Shown here piece after piece: positions 17,514 through 27,060 of a stretch of 64,000 bases of DNA (positions are counted from its first letter, which is position 1; every line of letters starts with the position of its first letter). The stretch comes from Leisingera sp. ANG-Vp (lineage in GTDB: Bacteria; Pseudomonadota; Alphaproteobacteria; Rhodobacterales; Rhodobacteraceae), in the NCBI RefSeq assembly GCF_000813725.1, contig NZ_JWLD01000002.1:1-64000 (forward strand), given 5' to 3'. A model generated the notes under the pieces. That model ran no database searches. It saw nothing but the letters and a program-made list of their open reading frames with translations, and was not told the origin of the DNA. Both the position numbers and the translations under genes were made by a program.

Positions 17514-19997
17514 TTGCCTGGGAGTGATCCGGGTGATGCCGACGGCTGCGGCACGGGCCAGTTCCTCGTCCAGCGACATCGGAATGTATTCGCCGCGGCG
17601 CCATAGCTGGGCCATGTCGTCATAGTAGCGCGACAAGGGATGGCCGGACTGGCCGGTGGCGACAATGAAGACCGAGCTGTCAGGGTCGGCAAAGTCATAG
17701 ACGCCGCGGTAGCCTGCCGCATGCACGTTTTGGAACGGATCGGGATCTTTGCCCGAGCTCTTGCCGCGCTGCAGGGTGTTGCTGCTGCCGCTGGTGGACT
17801 GGCGGATGTTCACGAAGTACCGCAGCACCGGCACCTTGCCCAGAACCGGGTGGTCCTGTGCGGCCTGGTGGGCGTCGCCCCAGCGCAGGGACTCCAGTGC
17901 GTCCCCATAGCGCTCCTCGATCCAGATCAATGCGTCATCCAGCGCCAGCCGGGCCATATCGGTGCAGGATTCTTCTGGTGCGCTTTGCCGGACATCGCAC
18001 CAGGCCGCGGCGCCATCGATATTGCGGTACACCCGCTCAATGAACAATGGCTCTACGTGGCGGAAGCTTTTGGCGACGGGGCCGAGTTCGTCAGTGATCA
18101 GCCGTGCCTGCAGGGCGCGCAGCCAGGCGGCGTAGATCAGCGGCTCCGGCAGGTGCTCGTTCATTTCGCCGTTCCACTCTGACAACAATGTGAGCGCAAT
18201 CTGGCGCTGGCGCTCGCGGGTACCGGACGCTGCGGCCTCGCCGGTGAACCACAAATTGGCGCCGATCAGCGGCAGCAGAGTGCGGGCGGTATAAGACACG
18301 GTATCCAGCTGCGCCTCGATAAAGCTGTCGCGGGTGTGCACCTCGCGGTTTTGCATCAGCTTTTCCCAGCGGTGAATGCGCTGGGTATCGCCCCAGTCAA
18401 AGGAGACATGGTTGGGGAAGGGGCGGTCGAGGATCTTGTTGTTGGTGTTGCCGAGGATTCCGCCGGCGGGGGCGAAGAACTCTGGATTGCTTGCATAGGG
18501 CAGGCGGCCCTGCCAACGGTTTTCCGGCCGCCAGCCCTGGCTGGGCAGACGGCCCTTGCTTTGATGCGCCGCATCGCGCGCCGGGAAGGCGCCGACTGTT
18601 TTCAGCGCGATTGTTTCCTGATCAGCGAGGGTCAGGTTCTGCGATGGAGCAACAAAGTCCTCGCCCGCGGTTATGGCCTCTTCAACCGATGTGCTGCGCA
18701 TCAGGTTGATGGCTGCGGTCATCGAAGTGTCTCGGGGGCTGAGCACGGTCCAGCCGAGCGACACAACATGGCCGGGCGGGGTGATGTCCGCGAGGTTGAA
18801 CATTGAGCTGGGCAGCACCGGCCCGTTGTCAGTCCAGCGCAGGGTCAGGGTAACGGGGGCTTGGTCCTTGATTTTGATGATCGACGGGCGGGAGATGAAT
18901 TTTTTGAATCCGTCAACACTCAGGTATTCCTGCGGATTTTCCGGGTTCAGCTGTTCTATGAAGAGGTCCTGATCATCCAGGTAGGACGAGGTTACCCCCC
19001 AGCCCAGCTTGTCCGAGCGGCCGGTGATCACTGCCGGAATGCCGGGAATGGTGCCGCCGATCACGCCGCCGGATCCCAGTTCCAGCCGGGCCAGGTACCA
19101 GACGCCGGGGGCGGTCAGGCCAAGGTGCGGGTCATTGGCCAGCAGCGTGCCGCCTGCGGCCGAGCGGCTGGGGGCGGCAGCCCAGGCATTGGATGCCCCG
19201 GCCAGCCCGCGTGGGGCAACCGGAAACAGCAGGCTGTCCTTCTCTGCTTCGCCGGCCGATGCAAACTGGCGGCTGCCGGAGATGCCGGGCACAAGCTCGG
19301 CGTATTCCGGCAGAGCTGTCAGGCCTTTGCCCGGTGCGTCAGGCATGATGTCCTGCAGGCGTGTTTCATCGTTCAAGGCCAGCGAGGTGCGGGCGCGCAG
19401 GATTTCCTCCTTGATATGGCCGGACAGTTGCAGTGCCATCAGCTTCATGATCGCGATGCTGTCGGCGGGTTGCCATGGGGAAACTGGCATGTTGAACACG
19501 AACATCTCAGGCGCACCGCGGCCAAGGGCGTTTTCATTGATTTCCTGCAGGCGCGCGTTGACGCCTGCAGCATAGGCCTCAAGTGCGGCCATCGCCTCGG
19601 GTGACTGCACCTTTTCGGACTGCTGGGCCAGCCCATAGATATCCAAGCGGCGCAGGTAGGTGTCGGTCTCTATCGTACGGGTGCCGAAAATCTCAGACAG
19701 GCGGCCCTTGGCGGTCCGACGCATGACAGCCATCTGCCACAGCCGGTCCTGGGCATGGGCATAGCCGAGGCCGAAATAGACATCCTCGTCGCTGGCGCCG
19801 TAGCTGCCGAAAATATGCGGTACATTGGCATTGTCGCGCACAATCTCAACAGGCGAGGAGAGGCCGGGCAGGGCGATCTCTTTTTCGTATTCAGGCAGCG
19901 ATTGCGAGGCAAGGTAGTAGACCAGCAGCGCGGCCAGCACGCTCAGCAGAATCAGCCCGGCTGCAATGCGCAGAAGCCAGCGGAAAAGTTGTCCCAT
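17511..19997 (-). CDS. Penicillin acylase family (Ntn-hydrolase) protein
   Basis: 828-residue precursor. An N-terminal hydrophobic segment (LLRIAAGLILLSVLAALLVYYLA) acts as signal or anchor. The alpha-chain part has DNANVPHIFG and GYAHAQDRLWQM. The autocatalytic break and new N-terminal nucleophile is predicted at Ser269 in GASNAWA, followed by GGTLLANDPHLGL, the usual beta-chain start. Family members hydrolyse amides such as beta-lactam side chains or N-acyl homoserine lactones; the substrate here cannot be read from sequence, though quorum-signal turnover is a reasonable idea in a roseobacter. It is monocistronic, with a divergent dehydrogenase upstream. Confidence 0.9.
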   Translation of the reverse strand: MGQLFRWLLRIAAGLILLSVLAALLVYYLASQSLPEYEKEIALPGLSSPVEIVRDNANVPHIFGSYGASDEDVYFGLGYAHAQDRLWQMAVMRRTAKGRLSEIFGTRTIETDTYLRRLDIYGLAQQSEKVQSPEAMAALEAYAAGVNARLQEINENALGRGAPEMFVFNMPVSPWQPADSIAIMKLMALQLSGHIKEEILRARTSLALNDETRLQDIMPDAPGKGLTALPEYAELVPGISGSRQFASAGEAEKDSLLFPVAPRGLAGASNAWAAAPSRSAAGGTLLANDPHLGLTAPGVWYLARLELGSGGVIGGTIPGIPAVITGRSDKLGWGVTSSYLDDQDLFIEQLNPENPQEYLSVDGFKKFISRPSIIKIKDQAPVTLTLRWTDNGPVLPSSMFNLADITPPGHVVSLGWTVLSPRDTSMTAAINLMRSTSVEEAITAGEDFVAPSQNLTLADQETIALKTVGAFPARDAAHQSKGRLPSQGWRPENRWQGRLPYASNPEFFAPAGGILGNTNNKILDRPFPNHVSFDWGDTQRIHRWEKLMQNREVHTRDSFIEAQLDTVSYTARTLLPLIGANLWFTGEAAASGTRERQRQIALTLLSEWNGEMNEHLPEPLIYAAWLRALQARLITDELGPVAKSFRHVEPLFIERVYRNIDGAAAWCDVRQSAPEESCTDMARLALDDALIWIEERYGDALESLRWGDAHQAAQDHPVLGKVPVLRYFVNIRQSTSGSSNTLQRGKSSGKDPDPFQNVHAAGYRGVYDFADPDSSVFIVATGQSGHPLSRYYDDMAQLWRRGEYIPMSLDEELARAAAVGITRITPRQ

Positions 19998-20113
19998 CGG
20001 CGGTTGTTTCCCCTTGGTTTTTTGTCATTTCCGCGCCGGGGCAGATTGCACCCGGCAGCGGCGGTGGTAGGGTCGGCGCCAACATAGGCGAAGTGAGATC
20101 AAGGGAAAAGCAA

Positions 20114-21004
20114 ATGGCAAAAATCGCGTTTCTGGGGCTGGGTGTCATGGGCTACCCGATGGCGGGCCACCTGCAGGCGGCAGGCCACGAGGTCATCGTT
20201 TACAACCGCACCGAAGCCAAGGCCAAGGCCTGGGTGGCAGAACACGGCGGCAGTTTTGCGGCAACCCCGCGGGCCGCGGCAGCAGGCACTGAGTTTGTGA
20301 TGGCCTGCGTGGGCAATGACGACGACCTGCGTTCAGTTTGCCTGGGCGCGGATGGGGCCTTTGCCGGGATGGACGCCGGTTCGGTTTTTGTCGATCACAC
20401 CACGGTCTCGGCAAACGTCACCCGGGAGCTGAACGCCGCAGCGCAGGAAAAAGGCGTGTTCTTTGTCGATGCGCCGATTTCCGGCGGTCAGGCTGGTGCC
20501 GAGAACGGTGTGCTGTCGGTGATGTGCGGCGGTGACGAAGGCGCCTACGCCCGGGCCGAGCCGGTGATTGACGCCTATTCCAAGATCTGCCGCCGCATTG
20601 GTGAAAGCGGTGCCGGGCAGCTGACTAAGATGTGCAACCAGATTGCCATCGGAGGCCTGGTTCAGGCGCTGAGCGAAGCGCTGCATTTTGCAGAGAAGGC
20701 GGGACTGGACGGGCGTGCGGTGGTTGAGGTGATCAGCCAGGGCGCTGCGGGCAGCTGGCAGATGGCGAACCGGCATGAGACCATGCTGGAGGATCATTTC
20801 GATCACGGATTTGCGGTGGACTGGATGCGCAAGGATCTGGGCATCTGCATGGATGAGGCCAACAGCAACGGCGCCAGCCTGCCGGTGACGGCGCTGGTGG
20901 ATCAGTACTACAAGGACGTGCAGAAGATGGGCGGCGGCCGCTGGGACACCTCGTCGCTGTTCAAGCGGCTGCGCGCGCTGGATGCGCTGCAGTCTGAGGG
21001 CTGA
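20114..21004 (+). CDS. Beta-hydroxyacid dehydrogenase (HIBADH/GlxR family)
   Basis: 296-residue NAD(P)-dependent oxidoreductase. It has the Rossmann start FLGLGVMGYPMAGHL, the substrate motif FVDAPISGGQAGAENG and the catalytic-lysine region GAGQLTKMCNQ. Candidates are 3-hydroxyisobutyrate dehydrogenase, tartronate semialdehyde reductase and glyoxylate/succinic semialdehyde reductase; sequence alone does not separate them. The ATG at 20114 is preceded by AGGGAA and begins the Rossmann motif at once, so it is preferred over the upstream in-frame start. A long hairpin follows the stop. Confidence 0.88.
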   Translation: MAKIAFLGLGVMGYPMAGHLQAAGHEVIVYNRTEAKAKAWVAEHGGSFAATPRAAAAGTEFVMACVGNDDDLRSVCLGADGAFAGMDAGSVFVDHTTVSANVTRELNAAAQEKGVFFVDAPISGGQAGAENGVLSVMCGGDEGAYARAEPVIDAYSKICRRIGESGAGQLTKMCNQIAIGGLVQALSEALHFAEKAGLDGRAVVEVISQGAAGSWQMANRHETMLEDHFDHGFAVDWMRKDLGICMDEANSNGASLPVTALVDQYYKDVQKMGGGRWDTSSLFKRLRALDALQSEG

Positions 21005-21013
21005 GCAAAGAAA

Positions 21014-21039
21014 ATGGCCTTTCCGAATGGAAAGGCCAT
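21014..21039 (+). terminator. Hairpin terminator after the dehydrogenase
   Basis: ATGGCCTTTCC and GGAAAGGCCAT make a perfect 11-bp stem with a GAAT loop, nine bases after the stop. There is no long T-tract; an interspersed intergenic motif follows directly. Confidence 0.65.
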
Positions 21040-21073
21040 GCCTCCGGCGGGGGTATTTCGGCCAGAAAGAAGC
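21040..21073 (+). repeat. Intergenic motif, copy 1
   Basis: The sequence begins CCTCCGGCGGGGGTATTT and continues with a purine-rich GGCCAGAAAGAAG. A diverged version is seen at 38485-38513, also just after a gene end. I recall similar strings scattered in roseobacter intergenic regions, but cannot verify copy number here. Confidence 0.35.
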
Positions 21074-21122
21074 TGGGGCGCTGTGCCGCCCCTGTCAGCC
21101 CTGTCAGGGTCTGCTGTCAGGC

Positions 21123-21698
21123 TTAGGGGATGATGCGGGTGTATTTGGTGCCTTCCAGAGTGGCGCCCACGCGCAGCCCGGCCTGGCCGAATACCACTGC
21201 CAGCACGGGGGAGGTCAGGGTGTTGGTATCCGCGGTCAGCGCATTGCCTTCGTCTTTGATGACATATTCCACATCAGCGCCGGCAGCCCAGCCGGTGGAG
21301 CGGCGGAAGCCGGCCAGCGCGTCTTCGGTCATGAAGAACAGCACATGGGCATACTGCTGGGCGCCGATCTGCAGGCCCGCGTTGCCCTTGACGGTGGAGT
21401 AGTAGTCCACGGTCACATCGTTGATCCGCAGGGCGCCGCGGCCGAAGGCCCCGCCAAAAACAAAGCCGGCTTCGGTCACAAGCGGCATCACCAGCATGCC
21501 GGTGGCCTTGTCCGCCAGTGTGCGGGTGTTGGGGTACTGGCTGTACATCTGGTTCAGCGTGGCATCAACACGCGCGTCGATCTTGGCGGCGTTGCTGTTG
21601 CCGACGCCGTTGCCGCAAGCGGCGGTCACGCCGGCGCCTGCAAGCGCGGCCAGGGCAAAGCCGCGGCGGGTCATGCGGGAAGAGGAAAAACTGCTCAT
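21123..21698 (-). CDS. SYLF-domain (YSC84-like) lipoprotein
   Basis: 191 residues. The N terminus has a Tat-like TRRGFALAAL stretch and a lipobox ending at Cys28 (AGAGVTAAC), so it is probably exported folded and lipidated. The rest matches the SYLF/YSC84 lipid-binding domain (TLADKATGMLVMP, GFVFGGAFGRGALR, YYSTVKGNAGLQIGAQQY). Such proteins are thought to bind phospholipids or act at the envelope under stress. It stands alone between a convergent dehydrogenase and hemB. A second ATG at codon 9 could also be the start. Confidence 0.85.
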   Translation of the reverse strand: MSSFSSSRMTRRGFALAALAGAGVTAACGNGVGNSNAAKIDARVDATLNQMYSQYPNTRTLADKATGMLVMPLVTEAGFVFGGAFGRGALRINDVTVDYYSTVKGNAGLQIGAQQYAHVLFFMTEDALAGFRRSTGWAAGADVEYVIKDEGNALTADTNTLTSPVLAVVFGQAGLRVGATLEGTKYTRIIP

Positions 21699-21849
21699 TT
21701 CTCAGGTGCCTGTAATGATTTGCTTTGAGGCCGGTTAGATCCGGCTCTGGGGCTTTGTATACGCGGAAAACCGCTGCCTGTCATCTGCTGCAATGCGGAT
21801 ACTGGCGGCTTCCCGCTGAAGTGATCAGGTTCCGGCGTCCCGGTCCGGT

Positions 21850-22848
21850 TCAGCCGTTCAGCAGTTTGGCGGCGGCAGGTGCAAAATAGGTCAGGATGCC
21901 GTTGCAGCCCGCGCGTTTGAAGGCCATCAGGCTTTCCATCATCACCTTTTCGCCGTCGATCCAGCCGTTTTGCGCTGCGGCCTGGATCATCGCGTATTCA
22001 CCGGAGACCTGATAGGCATAGGTCGGCACGCCAAAGGCGGATTTCACCCGCTGGCAGATGTCCAGATAGGCGATGCCGGGTTTGACCATCACCATATCGG
22101 CACCTTCCTGCAGGTCGCGTTCGATCAGCCGCAGAGCTTCGTCGCTGTTGGCAGGGTCCATCTGGTAGGTCTTCTTGTCGCCTTTCAGAGCACCCGAAGC
22201 GCCGACCGCATCCCGGAAAGGCCCGTAGTAGGCTGAGGCGTATTTGGCGGAGTAGGACAGGATCGCCACATTGTGGTGGCCTGCTTTTTCCAGCGCGCCG
22301 CGCATGGCGCCGATGCGGCCGTCCATCATGTCGGAGGGGCCGATGATGTCGGCACCGGCTTCTGCCTGGGCAAGGGTCATCTTCACCAAAGCCTCGACCG
22401 TTGCGTCGTTAACGATCTCGCCGTCCACGACATAGCCGTCATGGCCGTTGATGTTATAGGGGTCCAGCGCCACATCGGTCATCACCGCAATGTCCGGCGC
22501 TGCATCCTTGATGGCGCGGATGGCGCGGTTGGTCAGATTGTCCGGGTTCCAGGCCTCGGCGCAATCCTCGGTCTTGAGCGACGCATCGGTATAGGGAAAC
22601 AGGCAGATCGCCGGGATGCCAAGCGCCTGCGCTTCAACCGCGGCCTCGGCAATCTTGTCGACCGTACGGCGCATCACGCCCGGCATTGAAGAAATGGGTT
22701 CCTCCATGCCTTCGCCGTCGCGGACAAAGACCGGCCAAATGAAATCTGCAGGCGTCAGGGTGTTTTCACGGACCAGATCGCGGATGGCCTGGCTGGCACG
22801 GGTGCGGCGCAGGCGGGCAGCGGGAAAGGGCGCAACGGTGGGCTTCAT
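21850..22848 (-). CDS. hemB: Delta-aminolevulinic acid dehydratase (porphobilinogen synthase)
   Basis: 332 residues; condenses two 5-aminolevulinate molecules to porphobilinogen for haem, bacteriochlorophyll or cobalamin. The two Schiff-base lysines are in LSYSAKYASAYYGPF and MVMVKPGIAYLDI. The metal loop reads DVALDPYNINGHDG: the cysteines of zinc-type enzymes are replaced by Ala and Asp, so this is a non-zinc form. Rhodobacter capsulatus HemB is reported active without metal. The ATG at 22848 with GAGAGA upstream is preferred; the open frame extends farther but without homology. Confidence 0.95.
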   Translation of the reverse strand: MKPTVAPFPAARLRRTRASQAIRDLVRENTLTPADFIWPVFVRDGEGMEEPISSMPGVMRRTVDKIAEAAVEAQALGIPAICLFPYTDASLKTEDCAEAWNPDNLTNRAIRAIKDAAPDIAVMTDVALDPYNINGHDGYVVDGEIVNDATVEALVKMTLAQAEAGADIIGPSDMMDGRIGAMRGALEKAGHHNVAILSYSAKYASAYYGPFRDAVGASGALKGDKKTYQMDPANSDEALRLIERDLQEGADMVMVKPGIAYLDICQRVKSAFGVPTYAYQVSGEYAMIQAAAQNGWIDGEKVMMESLMAFKRAGCNGILTYFAPAAAKLLNG

Positions 22849-22947
22849 GGCGGTCTCTCTTTCAGGTTTGCACATGGGTGGCATGGAAGCAGCCCCGGGA
22901 ACAAGAGGCACATTCGCCGCGCCGGAAAACTTAAACGCTATGCAGGC

Positions 22948-22978
22948 TTGCCTGTGCCGGTTTCCCGGTGGATATAGG
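22948..22978 (+). promoter_or_regulatory. Candidate promoter for the 23033 gene and mfd
   Basis: TTGCCT (22948-22953) is followed after 17 bases by GATATA, with TATAGG two bases on. It sits in the hemB divergent spacer, about 55 bases before the GTG at 23033. Modest consensus match. Confidence 0.3.
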
Positions 22979-23032
22979 GCCGGTTGAGGAAATTCCGGTC
23001 CGCAGGCCTGCGGCCGCAAGAAGGGGGCTGGC

Positions 23033-23554
23033 GTGGATCTGCTTCACATTATCTATGAGATGATTGAGCTGCGGTCATTCTCCAATCTGTGGTACTGGAT
23101 CGCGCTGGCGGTGCTGTGGTCTTCGGCCAGCCACTGGATCCTTGGGGTGCCTTACGACATGGTCCATCGGGCGCAGCGCAAAGGCGGCCAGGCGGAGCGC
23201 GATCTGGAGGATATCACCCGGGTCAATGTGAACCGGATGCTCTACATCGCCGAGGTGTCCGGCCCCTGGCTGGTGGCGCTCAGCTGTTTTGCGCTGTCGG
23301 CACTCGCCACGCTTGGTTTTGTTTTTCTTTTGGAGATTGCCCAGGCCGTGTTCCTGCTGGCGTTTCCCATGGCTGTGGTGGGGCTGATCAGCTACTTCAC
23401 AGCGCGCCGGATTGCAGGCGAAGCTGCAACGGGCGAGACGCTGCGCAAACGCTTGGCCTTCTGCCGGCTCTATGTCCAGTTTGTCGGGGTGATTTCGATT
23501 GTGGTCACCGCCTTCTGGGGCATGTATCAGAACCTGACGATCGGAGCGTTTTGA
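23033..23554 (+). CDS. Conserved small integral membrane protein
   Basis: 173 residues with four likely transmembrane segments (LWYWIALAVLWSSASHWIL; two in WLVALSCFALSALATLGFVF and the following stretch; LYVQFVGVISIVVTAFWGMY) and a charged cytoplasmic loop after the first. GTG start at 23033 with AGGGGG five bases upstream. Similar proteins are sometimes labelled as SufBCD components, which nothing here supports. It lies 44 bases before mfd and may share its transcript. Function unknown. Confidence 0.75.
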   Translation: MDLLHIIYEMIELRSFSNLWYWIALAVLWSSASHWILGVPYDMVHRAQRKGGQAERDLEDITRVNVNRMLYIAEVSGPWLVALSCFALSALATLGFVFLLEIAQAVFLLAFPMAVVGLISYFTARRIAGEAATGETLRKRLAFCRLYVQFVGVISIVVTAFWGMYQNLTIGAF

Positions 23555-23598
23555 CAGGCGGGCGGAAACGCCCCAGGGGTTCCTGGAGAGGATAGGAA

Positions 23599-26500
23599 AT
23601 GGCACAGCGTGCAATCACCATGGGCGGCGCGCCCGAAGGGTTTGACGCCCGGCTGATCCTGAAGGAAGTGCAGAAATCCGGCGCACCTGTTCTGCACGTG
23701 GCCCGCGATGACAAGCGGATGGAGGCGATGCGCGCTGCACTTGCTTTCTTTGCCCCTGACATGCCGGTTTTTGACTTTCCGGGGTGGGACTGCCTTCCCT
23801 ACGACCGGGTGTCGCCAAACGCGGATATTTCCGCAGCGCGGATGGCCGCGCTGGCCGCGCTGGTGCATCAGATGCCCAAGCAGTTTGTGCTGCTGACAAC
23901 ATTGAACGCCGCTGCCCAGCGGGTGCCCGCGCGTGAAGTTCTGCGCGAGGCCGCGTTTACCGCCCGTGTCGATCATAGGGTGGATGAGGATGCGTTGCGC
24001 AAGTTCCTGGTGCGTATGGGATTCACGCAAAGCCCGACGGTGATGGAGCCGGGCGACTACGCGGTGCGCGGCGGCATCATCGATATCTTCCCTCCGGGGG
24101 AAAGCGGCCCGGTCCGGCTGGATCTGTTCGGAGATGTGCTGGATGGCGCACGCCGGTTTGACCCGGTGTCGCAGCGCACCACCGAGAAGCTGGAAGTGGT
24201 GGAGCTGGCGCCGGTGTCTGAGGTGATCCTGGACGAGGCCGCGATAACCCGGTTCCGCCAAAACTACCGGATCGAGTTTGGCGCCGCCGGGACCGATGAT
24301 CCTCTGTACGAGGCGGTGAGCGCCGGCCGCAAGCATCAGGGGATCGAGCACTGGCTGCCGTTCTTCCATGAGAAACTGGAGACGTTGTTCGACTACCTGC
24401 CGCAGGCCACGGTGACGCTGGATGACCAGGTCACGCCCGCCCGGCTGGCGCGCTGGGACACCATCGAGGATCAGTACGAGACCCGCAAGCACGCAATGGA
24501 GCAAAAGGGGCGGATCGACACAGTCTACAAACCCACGCCTCCAGGGCTGCTGTATCTTGATGACGCCGCATGGGAGACGGCAACGTCTGAGCACCGGGTG
24601 GTGCAGCTGCATCCGCTGCCGCAGGCCTCGGGGCCCGGCACGGTGGATGCCGGCGGGCGGATCGGACGCAACTTTGCACCTGAGCGACAGCAGGAAAACA
24701 TCAGCCTTTTCGGCTCCCTGGCTGCCCATATTAAGGCGCGGATGCAAGAGGGTCCGGTCCTCATCGCGTCCTATTCGGAAGGGGCGCGGGAACGCCTTAC
24801 CGGATTGATCGAAGACGAAGGCCTGGCCGAAGCGATCCCGGTGATGGATGGCACCCGTATCGGCAAATCCGGCCTGCATCTGGCGGTCTGGGCGCTGGAA
24901 CACGGGTTTGAGGCGCCGGATATGACGGTGATCTCGGAGCAGGACGTGCTGGGCGACCGGCTGATCCGGGCGCCGAAGAAACGCCGCAAGGCGGAGAATT
25001 TCCTGACAGAGACGCAGTCGCTTAGCCCGGGCGACCTTGTCGTGCATGTCGACCACGGCATTGGCCGCTTTAAAGGCTTGGAAGTGGTGACCGCCGCCGG
25101 CGCGGCGCATGAGTGCATCCTGCTGGAATACGCCGAACAGGCAAAGCTCTACCTGCCGGTTGAAAACATCGAACTGCTGTCCAAATACGGGCACGACGAG
25201 GGGCTGCTGGACCGCCTTGGAGGCGGTGCCTGGCAGGCAAAGAAAGCCAAGCTTAAGGAACGCATCCGCGAGATGGCGGACAAGCTGATCCGCATCGCGG
25301 CTGAGCGCGCATTGCGCAAGGCGCCGGTGATGGACCCGCCGCCGCATGCCTGGGAGGAGTTTTCCGCCCGGTTCCCCTATCAGGAGACCGACGATCAGCT
25401 GCGCGCCATCGAAGATGTGATGGAGGACCTGCATTCCGGCCTGCCGATGGACCGGCTGGTTTGCGGTGACGTGGGCTTTGGCAAGACCGAGGTGGCGATG
25501 CGCGCGGCTTTTGTCGCTGCGATGTCGGGGCTGCAAGTGGCGGTGGTGGCACCGACCACGCTGCTGGCGCGGCAGCATGCGGCATCCTTTGCTGAACGCT
25601 TCCGCGGCTTTCCCTTGGTTGTCAGGCAGTTGTCGCGCTTTGTTTCATCAAAGGAAGCCAGCCAGACCCGCGAAGGACTGGCCAAGGGAACGGTCGATAT
25701 CGTGGTCGGCACCCACGCGGTGCTGGCCAAGAACATCAAGTTTCAGAACCTGGGTCTCCTGATCATCGACGAGGAGCAGCATTTCGGTGTTGCGCATAAG
25801 GAACGCCTGAAACAGCTGCGCAGCGACATTCATGTTCTGACGCTGACGGCGACGCCGATCCCGCGCACCCTGCAGCTGTCGCTGACCGGCGTGCGGGATC
25901 TGTCGATCATTGGCACGCCGCCGGTCGACCGTCTGGCAATCCGCACCTATGTGAGCGAATTCGATTCTGTGACCATCCGCGAGGCTCTGCTGCGCGAGCA
26001 CTACCGGGGCGGCCAGAGCTTCTATGTGGTGCCGCGGATCACCGACCTGCCGGATGTGGAGGAATTCCTCAAGGCCCAACTGCCGGAGCTCACTTATGTC
26101 GTCGCGCATGGCCAGATGGCGGCCGGTGAGCTTGATGACAGAATGAACGCCTTCTATGACGGCAAATATGACGTGCTGCTGGCGACGACGATTGTGGAAT
26201 CCGGCCTGGACATTCCGACAGCCAACACGATGGTGGTGCATCGGGCCGATATGTTCGGCCTGTCGCAGCTTTACCAGATCCGGGGGCGGGTCGGGCGTTC
26301 GAAAACCCGTGCCTATGCCTATCTCACCACCAAACCGCGCCAGCGGCTGACACCGGCAGCGGAAAAACGGCTGCGGGTGCTTGGCTCGCTCGATACGCTG
26401 GGCGCCGGCTTTACCTTAGCCTCTCAAGACCTTGATATCCGGGGCGCGGGCAATTTGCTGGGCGAGGAACAGTCCGGCCAGATGCGCGACGTGGGCTATG

Positions 26501-27054
26501 AGCTATACCAGTCGATGCTGGAGGAGGCGATTGCCAAGATCAAGGCAGGTGAGATGGAAGGCCTCTCCGACGCGGACGACCAATGGGCGCCGCAGATCAA
26601 CCTTGGCGTTCCGGTGCTGATCCCCGAGGATTATGTGCCGGATTTGGATGTGCGCCTGGGGCTCTACCGGCGTCTGTCGTCGCTTGCGACCAAGGTGGAG
26701 CTGGAGGGCTTTGCGGCGGAGCTGATCGACCGTTTTGGCAAGCTGCCCAAGGAAGTGAATACGCTGATGCTGGTGGTGCGGATCAAGGCGATGTGCAAAC
26801 GCGCAGGCATTGCCAAGATGGACGGTGGGCCCAAGGGCGCGACAATCCAGTTCCACAACGACAAATTCGCCTCTCCGCAGGGGCTGGTGGAGTTCATCCA
26901 GGGTCAAAACGGGCTGGCCAAGGTGAAGGACAACAAGATTGTCGTGCGCCGGGACTGGAAGAAGGATGCTGACAAGATCAAGGGTGCCTTTGCCATTGCC
27001 CGTGATCTGGCAGAGAAGGTCGTGGCTGAGAAGAAAAAAGCCAAGGCAGGCTAA
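23599..27054 (+). CDS. mfd: Transcription-repair coupling factor Mfd
   Basis: 1151-residue ATP-dependent translocase that removes stalled RNA polymerase and recruits UvrA. Order: UvrB-homology module (YDRVSPNADISAARMAAL and YAVRGGIIDIFPPGE), RNA polymerase interaction domain (PGDLVVHVDHGIGRFKGLE), RecG-like helicase core with Walker A GDVGFGKTEVA (Lys629) and box II IIDEEQHFG, VESGLDIP and QIRGRVGRS in the second lobe, then the C-terminal D7 domain. Length is normal. It starts 44 bases after the membrane protein gene and is convergent with the TPR gene, with tandem inverted repeats between. Confidence 0.97.
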   Translation: MAQRAITMGGAPEGFDARLILKEVQKSGAPVLHVARDDKRMEAMRAALAFFAPDMPVFDFPGWDCLPYDRVSPNADISAARMAALAALVHQMPKQFVLLTTLNAAAQRVPAREVLREAAFTARVDHRVDEDALRKFLVRMGFTQSPTVMEPGDYAVRGGIIDIFPPGESGPVRLDLFGDVLDGARRFDPVSQRTTEKLEVVELAPVSEVILDEAAITRFRQNYRIEFGAAGTDDPLYEAVSAGRKHQGIEHWLPFFHEKLETLFDYLPQATVTLDDQVTPARLARWDTIEDQYETRKHAMEQKGRIDTVYKPTPPGLLYLDDAAWETATSEHRVVQLHPLPQASGPGTVDAGGRIGRNFAPERQQENISLFGSLAAHIKARMQEGPVLIASYSEGARERLTGLIEDEGLAEAIPVMDGTRIGKSGLHLAVWALEHGFEAPDMTVISEQDVLGDRLIRAPKKRRKAENFLTETQSLSPGDLVVHVDHGIGRFKGLEVVTAAGAAHECILLEYAEQAKLYLPVENIELLSKYGHDEGLLDRLGGGAWQAKKAKLKERIREMADKLIRIAAERALRKAPVMDPPPHAWEEFSARFPYQETDDQLRAIEDVMEDLHSGLPMDRLVCGDVGFGKTEVAMRAAFVAAMSGLQVAVVAPTTLLARQHAASFAERFRGFPLVVRQLSRFVSSKEASQTREGLAKGTVDIVVGTHAVLAKNIKFQNLGLLIIDEEQHFGVAHKERLKQLRSDIHVLTLTATPIPRTLQLSLTGVRDLSIIGTPPVDRLAIRTYVSEFDSVTIREALLREHYRGGQSFYVVPRITDLPDVEEFLKAQLPELTYVVAHGQMAAGELDDRMNAFYDGKYDVLLATTIVESGLDIPTANTMVVHRADMFGLSQLYQIRGRVGRSKTRAYAYLTTKPRQRLTPAAEKRLRVLGSLDTLGAGFTLASQDLDIRGAGNLLGEEQSGQMRDVGYELYQSMLEEAIAKIKAGEMEGLSDADDQWAPQINLGVPVLIPEDYVPDLDVRLGLYRRLSSLATKVELEGFAAELIDRFGKLPKEVNTLMLVVRIKAMCKRAGIAKMDGGPKGATIQFHNDKFASPQGLVEFIQGQNGLAKVKDNKIVVRRDWKKDADKIKGAFAIARDLAEKVVAEKKKAKAG

Positions 27055-27060
27055 GGGGCG

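Noticed and set aside
23033-23554. Label of the small membrane protein as a SufBCD complex component
   Set aside because: No suf genes are nearby and the four-helix membrane protein has no resemblance to SufB, SufC or SufD.
23527-25578. A 683-codon open frame opposite the first half of mfd
   Set aside because: Same shadow-frame composition, no ribosome binding site and no motif; mfd on the other strand is unmistakable.
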